64,000 nt of DNA from Kutzneria chonburiensis (lineage in GTDB: Bacteria; Actinomycetota; Actinomycetes; Mycobacteriales; Pseudonocardiaceae). Under the pieces are notes generated by a model. The model did no database searches. It saw only the letters and a list, made by a program, of their open reading frames with translations, and was not told the origin of the DNA. Numbering within the stretch: position 1 is the stretch's first letter; each line of letters starts with the position of its first letter. The stretch is taken from the NCBI RefSeq assembly GCF_028622115.1, contig NZ_CP097263.1:9745501-9809500 (forward strand), written 5' to 3'. Both the position numbers and the translations under genes were made by a program. Of this stretch, positions 16,733 to 25,294 are shown one piece after another.

Positions 16733-18443
16733 CGCCGGCGTAGACGGCACGGCCGGCGGCGGCGCGGTCCACCCAGGCCCGCCAACCGGCGGCGGACTTG
16801 GCGGGCTCGGACCACGGCGTGTCGCAGTAGACCAAGCGCGTGCCGGGGCGGTTGAGCCAGCGCAGCACGACACCGGTCTCCTCGGCGGGCGCGCCGCGAA
16901 GCGGGCCGTCGCCAGGGATGACGGTCTCGGCGGCGGCGACGAGGGAATCGACGACCGGCATCGGTCGCACGCCTCGGCGGGCCACGCCGGCCGAAGCGAG
17001 ACGCCCGTGGCGCACGACCGAGAACTCCCAGCCGCCGTTGCCGTCCGGACGGGCGGCGACGAGCTCGGGCAGCGCGGCCAAGGCGGCCAACCGCTGGCTG
17101 CGGTCGACGGCCCGGACCAGGTCGGCCAGGCGGTCGCGGCGGACGGCGGCCTCCTCGAAGCGTTCGGCGAGGGCCAGCTCCTCCAGCTGCGCAGCCAGCC
17201 GGTCGAACGGGTCGAGGGCGCGGCCGGCGATGAGGTCCCGGACGGCCGCCGGGGCGTAGGCGTAGTCGGCGACGTCCTGACGGCCGGCGCATGGCGCGCG
17301 GCAGCGGCCAAGCTCGGCTAACGCGCACGGCGTGGCCCGTGCGCCTTGCGCCGGGATGCGCAGGCTGCACGTGCGCAGACCGGTGGCGTCACTTAACGCG
17401 GTCGCGGCGGTCTCGGCCGACTGCCGTGACCGAAAGGGGCCCAACGCGCCGTCGCGTGTGCGGCGCACGATGGACAGGCGCGGGAACGCCTCGTCGGTGA
17501 GCGTGACCCACCAGCCGCCCTGCTGGTTGCGGGACTTCCGGTTGTACTGCGGCTTGTGCGCGGTCAGCAGCCGCAGCTCGCGCACCTCGGCCTCCAACGA
17601 ATGCGCGCACACCACGGAGTCCACGCGCACCGCCAGCGCCACCATCTCCTTGATGCGGCCCCGGCTCTCGCTGCTCGTGAAGTACTGGCGCACGCGCCGG
17701 CGCAGGTCTGACGCCGTGCCGACGTACAGCACCTCCTCCGACGGCCCGCGGAACAGGTACACGCCCGGCTCCGACGGCAGGTGCGCGGCCAGGGTGCGCT
17801 TGCGGCGCTGCGCGGGCGTGACATCGGGCAGGTAGTCGAACAGCTCCTCCAGCGACTGCACGCCCATCGGCCCCACGCGCTCCAGTAGGCCGTGCAGCAC
17901 GTCCACGGTCGCACGGGCGTCGTCCAGCGCACGGTGGTTCGGCGTCGTCGACGTGCTGAACAGCTCGGCCAGCGCCGACAGGCGGCAGCTGGGCGCCTCG
18001 TCACGGGTCAGCACGCGGCGGGCCAGGCGCACCGTGCACAGCACCGCCGGCTTCGGCCACGCGTAGCCGTGCTGCGTGCAGGCGGCCTTGAGGAAGCCTG
18101 TGTCGAACGGCGCGTTGTGCGCCACCACCACCGCCCCCGCCGCGAACTCGAGGAACGCCGGCAGCACCTCGTCGATCGGCGGCGCGGTGTACACCATGGC
18201 CTCGGTGATGCCGGTCAGCCGCACGATCTCCGGCGGGATGCCCCGGCCCGGGTTGACCAGCGTGGCGAACTCGCCCAGCACCACCCCGCCACGCACCTTC
18301 ACCGCCCCGATCTCGGTGATCGCGTCCTCGCCCGGCCGGCCGCCCGTGGTCTCCAGGTCCACCACCACGAACGTGGTCTCCCGCAACGGCGTGCCCAGCT
18401 CGTCGAACGTCAGCTGGCCGAGGTCATCAGCAGTGGTGGTCAT
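16725..18443 (-). CDS. DEDDh exonuclease fused to a UvrC-like GIY-YIG domain
   Basis: This 572-residue protein joins two nuclease modules. Residues about 25-190 form a DnaQ-like 3'-5' exonuclease: VVVDLETTGG (DxE), HNAPFDTGFL and HRALDDARATVD supply the DEDDh residues. From about 220 comes a GIY-YIG domain (GVYLFRGPSEEVLYVGTASD, LRRRVRQYF), followed by a UvrC-type region with CRAPCAGRQ and a UVR-like helix pair (AQLEELALAERFEEAAVRRD). It corresponds to M. tuberculosis Rv2191 and probably acts in DNA repair independently of the main UvrC. The start is ATG at 18443 (MTTTADDLGQL). Confidence 0.88.
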   Translation of the reverse strand: MTTTADDLGQLTFDELGTPLRETTFVVVDLETTGGRPGEDAITEIGAVKVRGGVVLGEFATLVNPGRGIPPEIVRLTGITEAMVYTAPPIDEVLPAFLEFAAGAVVVAHNAPFDTGFLKAACTQHGYAWPKPAVLCTVRLARRVLTRDEAPSCRLSALAELFSTSTTPNHRALDDARATVDVLHGLLERVGPMGVQSLEELFDYLPDVTPAQRRKRTLAAHLPSEPGVYLFRGPSEEVLYVGTASDLRRRVRQYFTSSESRGRIKEMVALAVRVDSVVCAHSLEAEVRELRLLTAHKPQYNRKSRNQQGGWWVTLTDEAFPRLSIVRRTRDGALGPFRSRQSAETAATALSDATGLRTCSLRIPAQGARATPCALAELGRCRAPCAGRQDVADYAYAPAAVRDLIAGRALDPFDRLAAQLEELALAERFEEAAVRRDRLADLVRAVDRSQRLAALAALPELVAARPDGNGGWEFSVVRHGRLASAGVARRGVRPMPVVDSLVAAAETVIPGDGPLRGAPAEETGVVLRWLNRPGTRLVYCDTPWSEPAKSAAGWRAWVDRAAAGRAVYAGVN

Positions 18444-18496
18444 GGTGATCGGGATCGTGCCAGCACCCCCTGACAGTTTTGATCGCCATCGAGGAT

Positions 18497-18625
18497 CGGA
18501 ACGGACCGTTCCTCCACTCCGAGTAGAGGAACGGCGCTTTCCGAAACTTCGGGCCCGCCAGGCCGCCCGAGTGTGGGAAGGGGGCCTTCCTCCACTCCGA
18601 GTGCAGGAAGGCCCCCTTCCCACAC
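18497..18625. repeat. Two adjacent palindromic repeats with core ACTCCGAGT
   Basis: The first palindrome (18497-18543) is imperfect. The second (arms 18571-18596 and 18600-18625, loop CCG) pairs at 25 of 26 positions. Both centre on ACTCCGAGT with flanking CCTTCCTCC/GGAGGAAGG-type arms, like the elements at 1.2 kb and 60.4 kb. They lie upstream of the exonuclease-UvrC-like gene and upstream of the NYN gene, that is between divergent genes, so termination is not an obvious role here. Confidence 0.8.
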
Positions 18626-18729
18626 TCGGCGGGCTGCGCTAACTGGGTGACCTGCGTGATCTTTGCCGTGGCAACCTGGCGATGTGGGTCGGTTCCCCGT
18701 CAGCCGTTGGCGGCGGCACGCACTAGCCT

Positions 18730-20100
18730 GTGGGGGTGTCCGCGTCAGCCGAAGCCGATGAGCCGGGTCAGGGGCCCGAGCTGTCCGCCGTGGACGGTGG
18801 CGATGATCAGTCCACTGTGGACTGGTCGGCGCTGCCCGACCCGGTGCGGTCCCGGCTGGCCGAGATCAGCGCGGACGCGGTCGGCGTGCTGGCCCGGGTG
18901 GACATCCCGCAGCAGGTCAAGGCGGTGGCCCGGTTCGCGCCGGCCAAGCGGGCCCGGCTGGGCGCATCGGCGCTGATCGCGGGCCTGCGGGACGTGCATG
19001 CCTTCCGCACGGCGGTGGTGGAGTGGTGCCGCGAGCACCGGCCCGCGGCCCTGGACAGCACCTCGCCGGATCCGGTGGCGGCGGCGGCCGCGTCGGTGCT
19101 GCTGGGCGAGCCGACGGCGGTGCACTTCGTGGAACTCGTCACGCGCCGGGTCGGCGAGGCGCACCTACGGGCCGAGCGGGACGCGGCGGTGCTCAAGGCG
19201 CAGCGGGCGGACGCGGAGCTCAAGCGCGTGCGGGAAGAGCTGGACGCGAACCAGGGCGCGGAGGCGAAGGTCCTCCAGGAGCGGGACGCGGAGCTGGAGC
19301 GACTGCGTAAACGGCTCAGAGAACAAGGCGTGAAGCTGCGCGAGGCCCGCGACCGCGCGGACAACGCGATGGCCGAGGCGGACAAGGTCCGCAACGAGGC
19401 GTTGGCCGAGGTCAAGGCGCTGAGCGCGGAGCGGGACCGCGAGCGCGAGCGGGCCGAGACGGAGCGGTCCAAGGCCCGGCGCGCGGAGAACGACGCGGAG
19501 ATCGCCCGCCAGTCGGCCCGCGAGGCCCGTCAGGCCGACGAGGTCCGGCTGGCGCTGCTGGTCGACACGCTGGACGGCGCGGTCACCGGCCTGCGCCGCG
19601 AGCTGGCCATCGGCGGCGGCCAGGGCCCGCGCCCGGCCGACATGGTGCGCGGCGCGACGGCGGCGCAGGGCACGGTCGGCCGTGTGGAGGACCCGGCGGC
19701 GCTGGACCGCCTGCTGGCCCTGCCGGCGGTGCACATGGTCGTGGACGGCTACAACGTGACCAAGACGGGCTATCCGGAGCTGCCGCTGTCCGACCAGCGC
19801 GACCGCCTGGTGCACCAGATGGCCGTGCTCGCGGCCCGAACCGGGGCCGAGGTCACGGTGGTCTTCGACGGCGCGGGCGTGGTGGCGGTGCCCTCGGCGG
19901 CCCCGCGCGGCGTGCGTGTCCTGTTCTCCGACCCGGGCGTGCTCGCCGACGACGTGATCAGGGCGTTGGTGACCGCGGAGCCCGAAGGTCGTCCTGTGGT
20001 TGTTGTCACGTCGGATCGCGCGGTGGCCGACTCCGTGCGCCGCCGCGGCGCGCACCCGGTGCCGTCGGCCGTCCTGCTGGCCCGATTGGTCCGGGTGTGA
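18730..20100 (+). CDS. NYN-domain (YacP-like) ribonuclease with coiled coil
   Basis: This 456-residue protein has an N-terminal helical region (about 30-140), a long charged coiled coil (about 150-280, for example RDAELERLRKRLREQGVKLR) and a C-terminal NYN/PIN-like nuclease domain (about 330-456). The nuclease part reads MVVDGYNVTKTGYPELPL, then VTVVFDGAG and VVTSDRAVADSVRRRGA, giving the acidic metal site expected of YacP/Rae1-type RNases. It probably acts in RNA turnover. The start is GTG at 18730 or 18736; the ribosome-binding site is weak for both. It stands alone between a repeat region and the leader of the NlpC/P60 genes. Confidence 0.82.
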   Translation: MGVSASAEADEPGQGPELSAVDGGDDQSTVDWSALPDPVRSRLAEISADAVGVLARVDIPQQVKAVARFAPAKRARLGASALIAGLRDVHAFRTAVVEWCREHRPAALDSTSPDPVAAAAASVLLGEPTAVHFVELVTRRVGEAHLRAERDAAVLKAQRADAELKRVREELDANQGAEAKVLQERDAELERLRKRLREQGVKLREARDRADNAMAEADKVRNEALAEVKALSAERDRERERAETERSKARRAENDAEIARQSAREARQADEVRLALLVDTLDGAVTGLRRELAIGGGQGPRPADMVRGATAAQGTVGRVEDPAALDRLLALPAVHMVVDGYNVTKTGYPELPLSDQRDRLVHQMAVLAARTGAEVTVVFDGAGVVAVPSAAPRGVRVLFSDPGVLADDVIRALVTAEPEGRPVVVVTSDRAVADSVRRRGAHPVPSAVLLARLVRV

Positions 20101-20406
20101 AGAGTTAACCCCGCTCGACCTGCCGATTCGCTGAACGGTCGGCCGAACGGGCCGAACGGGATTCACGCCTGGTCAACGTGGACGCCCACGGTATCGACTG
20201 TGATGCTCCGAACGAGTGAGCACGACCGTTCAACCGCCGCCACGGTCACCGCGGGTGGACGACCCGGCCCCCGTTTCGTAACCTACCCGAGACCTCGCGG
20301 CGACCAGCTGGCTGGCGTGGCCGGCGACGCGGGGTCACCGTCTGTTTCGACCTTGTCGGGGGGTCGGGCGCCCGACGGGCTCTACCTCGAAGGAGACACC
20401 ACCCTC
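20101..20406 (+). other. Gene-free leader upstream of the first NlpC/P60 gene
   Basis: This stretch of 306 bases has no convincing coding frame. It contains GAGTTAACCC at 20102-20111, repeated GCCGAACGG units around 20148-20160, and AGGAGA at 20391-20396 that serves the GTG at 20407. A long structured 5' leader is possible because leaders of actinobacterial cell-wall hydrolase genes can carry riboswitches, but I cannot recognise one with confidence. Confidence 0.3.
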
Positions 20407-21453
20407 GTGGCGTCGAATCGACTCAAGTACGCAGTGCGCAGTGCCATCGCCGCCTCGGCGGTGATCAGTGTGGTCGCCCTCAACCCGGGCTCCGCCGTCG
20501 CCGACCCGCCCAAGAACCGGGACGACGCGAAGGCGCAGCTGGACGCGGCCAGCCAGGTCGCGGAGAAGGCCCAGGAAGCCTGGATGGCGGCCAAGGACGA
20601 CCTGGCGGCCAAGCAGGCCGAGGTGGCCAAGGCGACCGCCGACATCCAGACGTACACCCAGCAGGCCGCGGACGCGAAGACCAAGGAGTCCCAGTACCAG
20701 GGGCAGGTCGACCAGCTGGCCTCCGCCGCGTACAGCGGCGTGCAGTTCACCCAGCTCTCCGCGCTGCTGACCGGCAAGTCCGCGCAGGACTTCCTCGACC
20801 AGTCCAGCGAGCTCCAGTTCCTGGCCCAGCAGAACGCCATCGTGATGGACGGTTACGACAACGCCATCAAGACGGCCAACAGCGCCAAGGCCAAGACCGA
20901 GGACGCGAAGAAGCGCTCCCAGGCGGCGGCCGACGCGGCCCAGGCGATCCTGGCCGACCTGGACAAGAAGAAGCAGGACGCGGACCAGGCCAAGAACAAC
21001 GCCCAGGCCGCGTACAACCAGCTGGACGCGGCGGCCAAGGGCCTGCTGGCCGGGGCCGGCGACACCGGCGTGTTCCTCGGCCCGCCCGGCGCGGCCGGCA
21101 CGGCCATGAACGCGGCGGTCGGCGAGCGCGGCGTGCCCTACGTGTGGGGCGGCACCACGCCGGCCGGCTTCGACTGCTCCGGCCTGACCCAGTGGGCCTA
21201 CCACCAGGCCGGCGTGAACATCCCGCGCTCGGCGGCCGCGCAGTTCACCGTCGGCCGGGCCGTCTCGCTGGACAGCCTCATCCCCGGCGACCTGATCTTC
21301 TACGGCTCCAGCGCCTCCAACATCCACCACGTCTCCATGTACGTGGGCGCGGGCAAGGTGGTGCACGCGCCGACCGAGGGCGAGGTCGTGAAGATCGTGC
21401 CGATCGGCAACTCCGGTTCGGACATCTTCGGCGCCAAGCGCATCGTCGGCTGA
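20407..21453 (+). CDS. Secreted NlpC/P60 peptidoglycan endopeptidase, copy 1
   Basis: This 348-residue exported hydrolase cleaves peptide stems of peptidoglycan. The signal peptide ends near GSAVADPP (about 33). A long Ala/Lys/Gln-rich coiled coil (35-210) precedes the NlpC/P60 domain (225-348). The catalytic Cys is 257 in GFDCSGLTQWAY, the His lies in NIHHVSMYVG, and the third polar residue is in VVHAPTEGE. The GTG at 20407 has a well-spaced AGGAGA. The architecture matches M. tuberculosis RipC (Rv2190c) and family members whose coiled coil answers to FtsEX. A 17-bp terminator hairpin separates it from a paralogue. Confidence 0.92.
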   Translation: MASNRLKYAVRSAIAASAVISVVALNPGSAVADPPKNRDDAKAQLDAASQVAEKAQEAWMAAKDDLAAKQAEVAKATADIQTYTQQAADAKTKESQYQGQVDQLASAAYSGVQFTQLSALLTGKSAQDFLDQSSELQFLAQQNAIVMDGYDNAIKTANSAKAKTEDAKKRSQAAADAAQAILADLDKKKQDADQAKNNAQAAYNQLDAAAKGLLAGAGDTGVFLGPPGAAGTAMNAAVGERGVPYVWGGTTPAGFDCSGLTQWAYHQAGVNIPRSAAAQFTVGRAVSLDSLIPGDLIFYGSSASNIHHVSMYVGAGKVVHAPTEGEVVKIVPIGNSGSDIFGAKRIVG

Positions 21454-21477
21454 TAAGCGACGAGCTGGGACAACCAC

Positions 21478-21514
21478 CGCGAGGCCGGCACCCCCTAGGG
21501 GTGCCGGCCTCGCG
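21478..21514 (+). terminator. Hairpin between the two NlpC/P60 genes
   Basis: The 17-bp perfect stem has arms 21478-21494 and 21498-21514 and a 3-base loop. It begins 24 bases past the first gene and ends 28 bases before the second. There is no U-tract, so partial termination that sets the ratio of the two products is plausible. Confidence 0.75.
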
Positions 21515-21542
21515 CGTTCACCCCATCGGTACCCTGCTTGCC

Positions 21543-22601
21543 GTGGTGGCCAACAGACTCAAACATGCTGTGCGTGGTGCGGTGGCCCTCTCGGCCGTGA
21601 CGGTGGCGGTGAGCCTCAACCCGGCCGCGGCCAACGCCGATCCCACGCCGCCGGCGAACGAGCAGGACGCCCAGAAGCAGGTCGAGCAGCAGACGGCGCA
21701 GGCCGACCAGATCGGGCAGCAGTACCTCGCGGCCAAGGACGACCTCGCGGCCAAGCAGGCCGACGTGGCCAATGCGACCGCCGACATCGACAAGTACGGC
21801 AAGCAGCTGACCGACGCCCAGGCCAAGGAAGAGCAGTTCCGCGGCCAGGTCGACCAGGTTGCGGCGGCCGCCTTCGACGGTGCCCAGTTCACTCAGCTCT
21901 CGGCCCTGCTGACCGGCAAGTCCGCGCAGGACTTCCTGGACCAGTCCAGCGCGCTCCAGCTGCTGGCCCAGCAGAACTCCTCCGTGCTCGACACGTACGA
22001 GGGCGCGGTCAAGTCGGCGTCCGACGCCAAGACCAAGGCGGCCGCGGCCCAGAAGAAGGCCAAGGACGCGGCCGACGCGGCCCAGAAGATCCTGGACGAC
22101 CTCCAGAACAAGAAGGACGCCGCGACCAAGGCCCTCAACGACGCCAAGGCCGCCGTGGCCAAGCTGTCCGCCGCCGCCAAGCAGTCGCTGGGCGCGGCCG
22201 GCAACATGGGCACCTTCATCGGCCCGGCCGGCGCGGCCGGCACCGCCATGCAGGCGGCGCTGAGCCAGCGCGGCGTGATGTACCAGTGGGGCGGCGAGAC
22301 GCCGGGTCCGGGTGGCGGCTTTGACTGCTCCGGCCTGATGCAGTGGGCCTGGGGCCAGGCCGGCATCAGCCTCCCGCGTTCGGCGGCCGCCCAGTACGGC
22401 CCGGGCAAGTCGGTGGCCAAGGGCGACTTGCAGGCCGGCGACGTGGTGTTCTTCGGGAGCACGGCGTCGAACATCTACCACGTGGGCATGATGGTCAGCT
22501 CGACGGAGTTCGTGCACGCCCCGACGCAGGGCCAGCCGGTGAAGGTTCAGCCGCTGTCGGTCATGTCGGACTACTTCGGTGCCAAGCGATACGTGGGCTG
22601 A
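21543..22601 (+). CDS. Secreted NlpC/P60 peptidoglycan endopeptidase, copy 2
   Basis: This 352-residue paralogue of the preceding gene has the same layout: signal peptide to about residue 35 (AANADPTPP), coiled coil to about 210, NlpC/P60 domain at the end. The stretches AAKDDLAAKQADVANATADI and LLTGKSAQDFLDQSSA-type segments are nearly identical in both, so this is a tandem duplication. The catalytic Cys is 262 in GFDCSGLMQWAW, with His in IYHVGMMV and FVHAPTQG. The start is GTG at 21543 (a second GTG is at 21546), with no good ribosome-binding site, and it lies in a short gap behind the hairpin. Confidence 0.9.
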   Translation: MVANRLKHAVRGAVALSAVTVAVSLNPAAANADPTPPANEQDAQKQVEQQTAQADQIGQQYLAAKDDLAAKQADVANATADIDKYGKQLTDAQAKEEQFRGQVDQVAAAAFDGAQFTQLSALLTGKSAQDFLDQSSALQLLAQQNSSVLDTYEGAVKSASDAKTKAAAAQKKAKDAADAAQKILDDLQNKKDAATKALNDAKAAVAKLSAAAKQSLGAAGNMGTFIGPAGAAGTAMQAALSQRGVMYQWGGETPGPGGGFDCSGLMQWAWGQAGISLPRSAAAQYGPGKSVAKGDLQAGDVVFFGSTASNIYHVGMMVSSTEFVHAPTQGQPVKVQPLSVMSDYFGAKRYVG

Positions 22602-22619
22602 GGTCTAGCATCGGGCTCC

Positions 22620-23924
22620 ATGACCGGAGCGGCCCGGTTCAGGGCTTGGCTGGTCGCGGCGATCGCCGCGACGCTGCTCGGTGGTGTGGTGCTGCTCGTT
22701 GGGCAGCCCGCCACTGGGCCGCTGCCCACTGCCCCGCTCAAGGGCGGTCCGGCGGGCCAGGGTGCGCCGCTGGCCCAGACCGGCGACGCCGCCGTGACGG
22801 CTCTGCTGCGCAGCCGTGCATCGGCCATCCTGCACCGGGACCGCGACGCCTTCCTGGCCGAGATCGATCCGAGGGCGACGCCGCAGTTCCGTGACGCCCA
22901 GGAGGCGATGTTCGACAACCTCGCCGACGTGCCGCTGTCGGTCTGGTCCTACGACCTCGACCCGGCCGACGTGGTGACCGTGCCCAAGGGCTCGTTCCCG
23001 GCCGAGGAGCTGTGGGCGCCCGAGGTGCAGCTCAACTACGCGCTGGCCGGCGTGGACCACGATCCGACGAGCAAGCCGATGGGGTACCTGTTCTCGCGGC
23101 ACGGCACCCAGTGGTTCCTGGCCTCGGACACGCTGACCTCGCGCAACACCTGGCGCGGGCCATGGGATTTCGGCCCCGTGGCGGCGACGAGGGTCAAGTC
23201 CGGGCTGGTGCTGGCCCATCCCGACAACGCCGAGCTGGCCAAGCGGATCGCCGGCGAACTGGATGCGGACGTCAAGGCCGTGAGCGCGGTGTGGGACCAG
23301 CCGTGGTCGCGCGAAGTCGCGGTGCTGGTGCCGTCTTCCGACGACGAGATGAAGGCGTTCGTCGGCCCCGAATTCGCGGTCGACGCCATCGCCGCGGTGG
23401 CCGTCGCCGACCGCGTGGACAACGGCCGCCACACGGCCATCGGGCAGCGGGTCGTGCTCAATCCGGGCAACGCCGAGCAGATGCCGCCGTCGTCGTTGAC
23501 GGTCGTGTTGCGGCACGAGATGACCCACATCGCCGCCCGCGGCTACACCGTGGACGGTACGGCGATGTGGATGCTGGAGGGCTTCGCCAACTACGTCGGT
23601 TACCGCAACAGCGGCATTCCCATGGACGCCGCCGCGGCCGACGTCGCCGACCTGGAGCGCAACGGCAAGCCGCCGACCGACCTGCCGGCCAACGCCGACT
23701 TCGCGGCCGGCGGCGACAAGATCAACCTGGCCTACGACGAGGCGTGGACGCTGACCTCGTTCATCGCCGACACCTTCGGCCAGCACGCCCTGGTCACGCT
23801 GTACCTGCGGATCGCCGGCGGCAGCCTGACCGCCGACGTCGGCCAGCAGCTGCACGACGTGCTCGGTCTGGACAAGGCGGGCCTGGTCGCCGGCTGGCAG
23901 GACTACCTGCGGCGGAAGTTCTGA
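22620..23924 (+). CDS. Membrane-anchored HExxH metalloprotease (gluzincin-like)
   Basis: This 434-residue protein has one N-terminal membrane segment (about 9-29) and an extracytoplasmic body. The zinc motif HEMTH is at 299-303, followed by WMLEGFANYVG, whose Glu is the expected third ligand, as in M1/M61-like gluzincins. Residues 55-200 form an uncharacterised domain resembling SnoaL-type folds. The start is ATG at 22620, 18 bases after the NlpC/P60 gene, suggesting co-expression and a cell-envelope role. It lies where M. tuberculosis has Rv2189c, though I cannot confirm homology. The natural substrate is unknown. Confidence 0.78.
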   Translation: MTGAARFRAWLVAAIAATLLGGVVLLVGQPATGPLPTAPLKGGPAGQGAPLAQTGDAAVTALLRSRASAILHRDRDAFLAEIDPRATPQFRDAQEAMFDNLADVPLSVWSYDLDPADVVTVPKGSFPAEELWAPEVQLNYALAGVDHDPTSKPMGYLFSRHGTQWFLASDTLTSRNTWRGPWDFGPVAATRVKSGLVLAHPDNAELAKRIAGELDADVKAVSAVWDQPWSREVAVLVPSSDDEMKAFVGPEFAVDAIAAVAVADRVDNGRHTAIGQRVVLNPGNAEQMPPSSLTVVLRHEMTHIAARGYTVDGTAMWMLEGFANYVGYRNSGIPMDAAAADVADLERNGKPPTDLPANADFAAGGDKINLAYDEAWTLTSFIADTFGQHALVTLYLRIAGGSLTADVGQQLHDVLGLDKAGLVAGWQDYLRRKF

Positions 23925-23956
23925 TCTTCCACAGGTCGGCCGGGTAGCGTTGTCGG

Positions 23957-25072
23957 GTGCGCAGGACGTTGCTGGTGACGAACGACTTCCCGCCGCGCCC
24001 CGGCGGTATCCAGTACTACCTGCACGCGCTGGCCACCGCGCTGGGCGGCGACCTGGTGGTCTACGCCCCGGCGTGGCCGGGTGCCGAGGCGTTCGACGCC
24101 CGGCAGCCGTTCCCCGTGGTGCGTCACCCCGAGTCGTTGCTACTGCCCACCCCGGATGCCCAGCGCCGTCTGACCGCCGTGGCCCGGGGCGAGCGCTGCG
24201 ATGCCGTGTGGTTCGGCGCCGCCGCGCCGCTAGCGTTGCTAGGTCCGCATCTGCCGGTCGATCGCATCGTCGCCAGCTCGCACGGCCATGAGGTCGGCTG
24301 GGCCATGCTGCCCGCCGCTCGGCAGGCCTTGCGGCGCATCGGCGACACCGCCGACGTCGTCACCTTCGTCAGCCGCTTCACGCGCTCTCGTGTCGCCCCC
24401 GCCTTCGGCCCTCGGGCCGCTTTGGAGCATCTGCCGGCGGGCGTCGACATCAACGTCTTCAAGCCCGACACCGCCGCCCGTGAGTTCATCCGCGCCCGGC
24501 ACGGCCTCTCCGACCGTCCAGTGATCGTGTGCGTCTCGCGGCTCGTCCGCAGGAAGGGCCAGGACGACTTGATCCGGGCCATGCCGCGCATCCGTGAGCG
24601 CGTCCCCGACGCCATGCTGCTGCTCGTCGGCGACGGCCCCGACGGCGGCCGCCTCAGCACCCTCGCCGACGCCGTCGGCCGCAGCGTCGTCTTCGTCGGC
24701 GAGGTCCACGCCGAGGAATTGCCCGCCTACTACGCCGCCGGCGACGTCTTCGCCATGCCTTGCCGCACCTTGGCCCGCGGCCTCGACGTCGAGGGCCTCG
24801 GCCTGGTGTTCTTGGAGGCCGCCGCCGCCGGCCTCCCCGTCATCGCCGGCAACGCCGGCGGCGCACCCGAGACCGTCCGCGAGGGCATCACCGGCCACGC
24901 CGTCTCCCGCGGCGACCTGGCCTCGACCTTGTCCGACCTGCTGCTCAACCGGGATTTGGCAATGAAGATGGGCGCTGCCGGGCGCGAATGGATGGCGAGT
25001 TCGTGGCGTTGGGACGACCGCGCCACCAAGCTCTCCGCCCTCATCGACGGCCGTCGTCCCCCAACTCCCTGA
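23957..25072 (+). CDS. pimB: GDP-mannose-dependent alpha-(1->6)-PIM1 mannosyltransferase (PimB)
   Basis: This 371-residue GT4 glycosyltransferase adds the second mannose to phosphatidylinositol monomannoside on the cytoplasmic face. It opens MRRTLLVTNDFPPRPGGIQY, the donor-domain beginning of mycobacterial PimB. The C-terminal E-x7-E motif is in DVEGLGLVFLEAAAAGLPVI, and VSRLVRRKGQDDLIRAMP forms the nucleotide-sugar region. The start is GTG at 23957. Synteny with Rv2188c supports the assignment. It is followed by a long hairpin and convergent fadD15. Confidence 0.9.
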   Translation: MRRTLLVTNDFPPRPGGIQYYLHALATALGGDLVVYAPAWPGAEAFDARQPFPVVRHPESLLLPTPDAQRRLTAVARGERCDAVWFGAAAPLALLGPHLPVDRIVASSHGHEVGWAMLPAARQALRRIGDTADVVTFVSRFTRSRVAPAFGPRAALEHLPAGVDINVFKPDTAAREFIRARHGLSDRPVIVCVSRLVRRKGQDDLIRAMPRIRERVPDAMLLLVGDGPDGGRLSTLADAVGRSVVFVGEVHAEELPAYYAAGDVFAMPCRTLARGLDVEGLGLVFLEAAAAGLPVIAGNAGGAPETVREGITGHAVSRGDLASTLSDLLLNRDLAMKMGAAGREWMASSWRWDDRATKLSALIDGRRPPTP

Positions 25073-25229
25073 CGCTGGGCCGAATGCCGCGACAGCGATA
25101 CGTGAGCGGCGTGCTGAAGGCTGGAGCGAGTGCCGGTCTGGGGGAAGGACCGGGACCTACGAAACCCTGGGGGTCGGATGGCCCGCGAGCACGACTCGCG
25201 GGCCACCCGTCACATTTCCAGCCCTCTTT

Positions 25230-25284
25230 TGTCACATGCGCTCCGCACTTGCCGCTGGAAGGCAAGTGCGGAGCGCATGTGACA
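25230..25284. terminator. Perfect 24-bp hairpin between pimB and fadD15
   Basis: The arms 25230-25253 and 25261-25284 are exact reverse complements with a 7-base loop. It lies about 160 bases past the pimB stop and 11 bases past the fadD15 stop, so it probably mainly ends the fadD15 transcript. TTTT precedes the left arm, acting as the U-tract for the minus-strand transcript. Confidence 0.8.
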
Positions 25285-25294
25285 GTTCGGCGGG

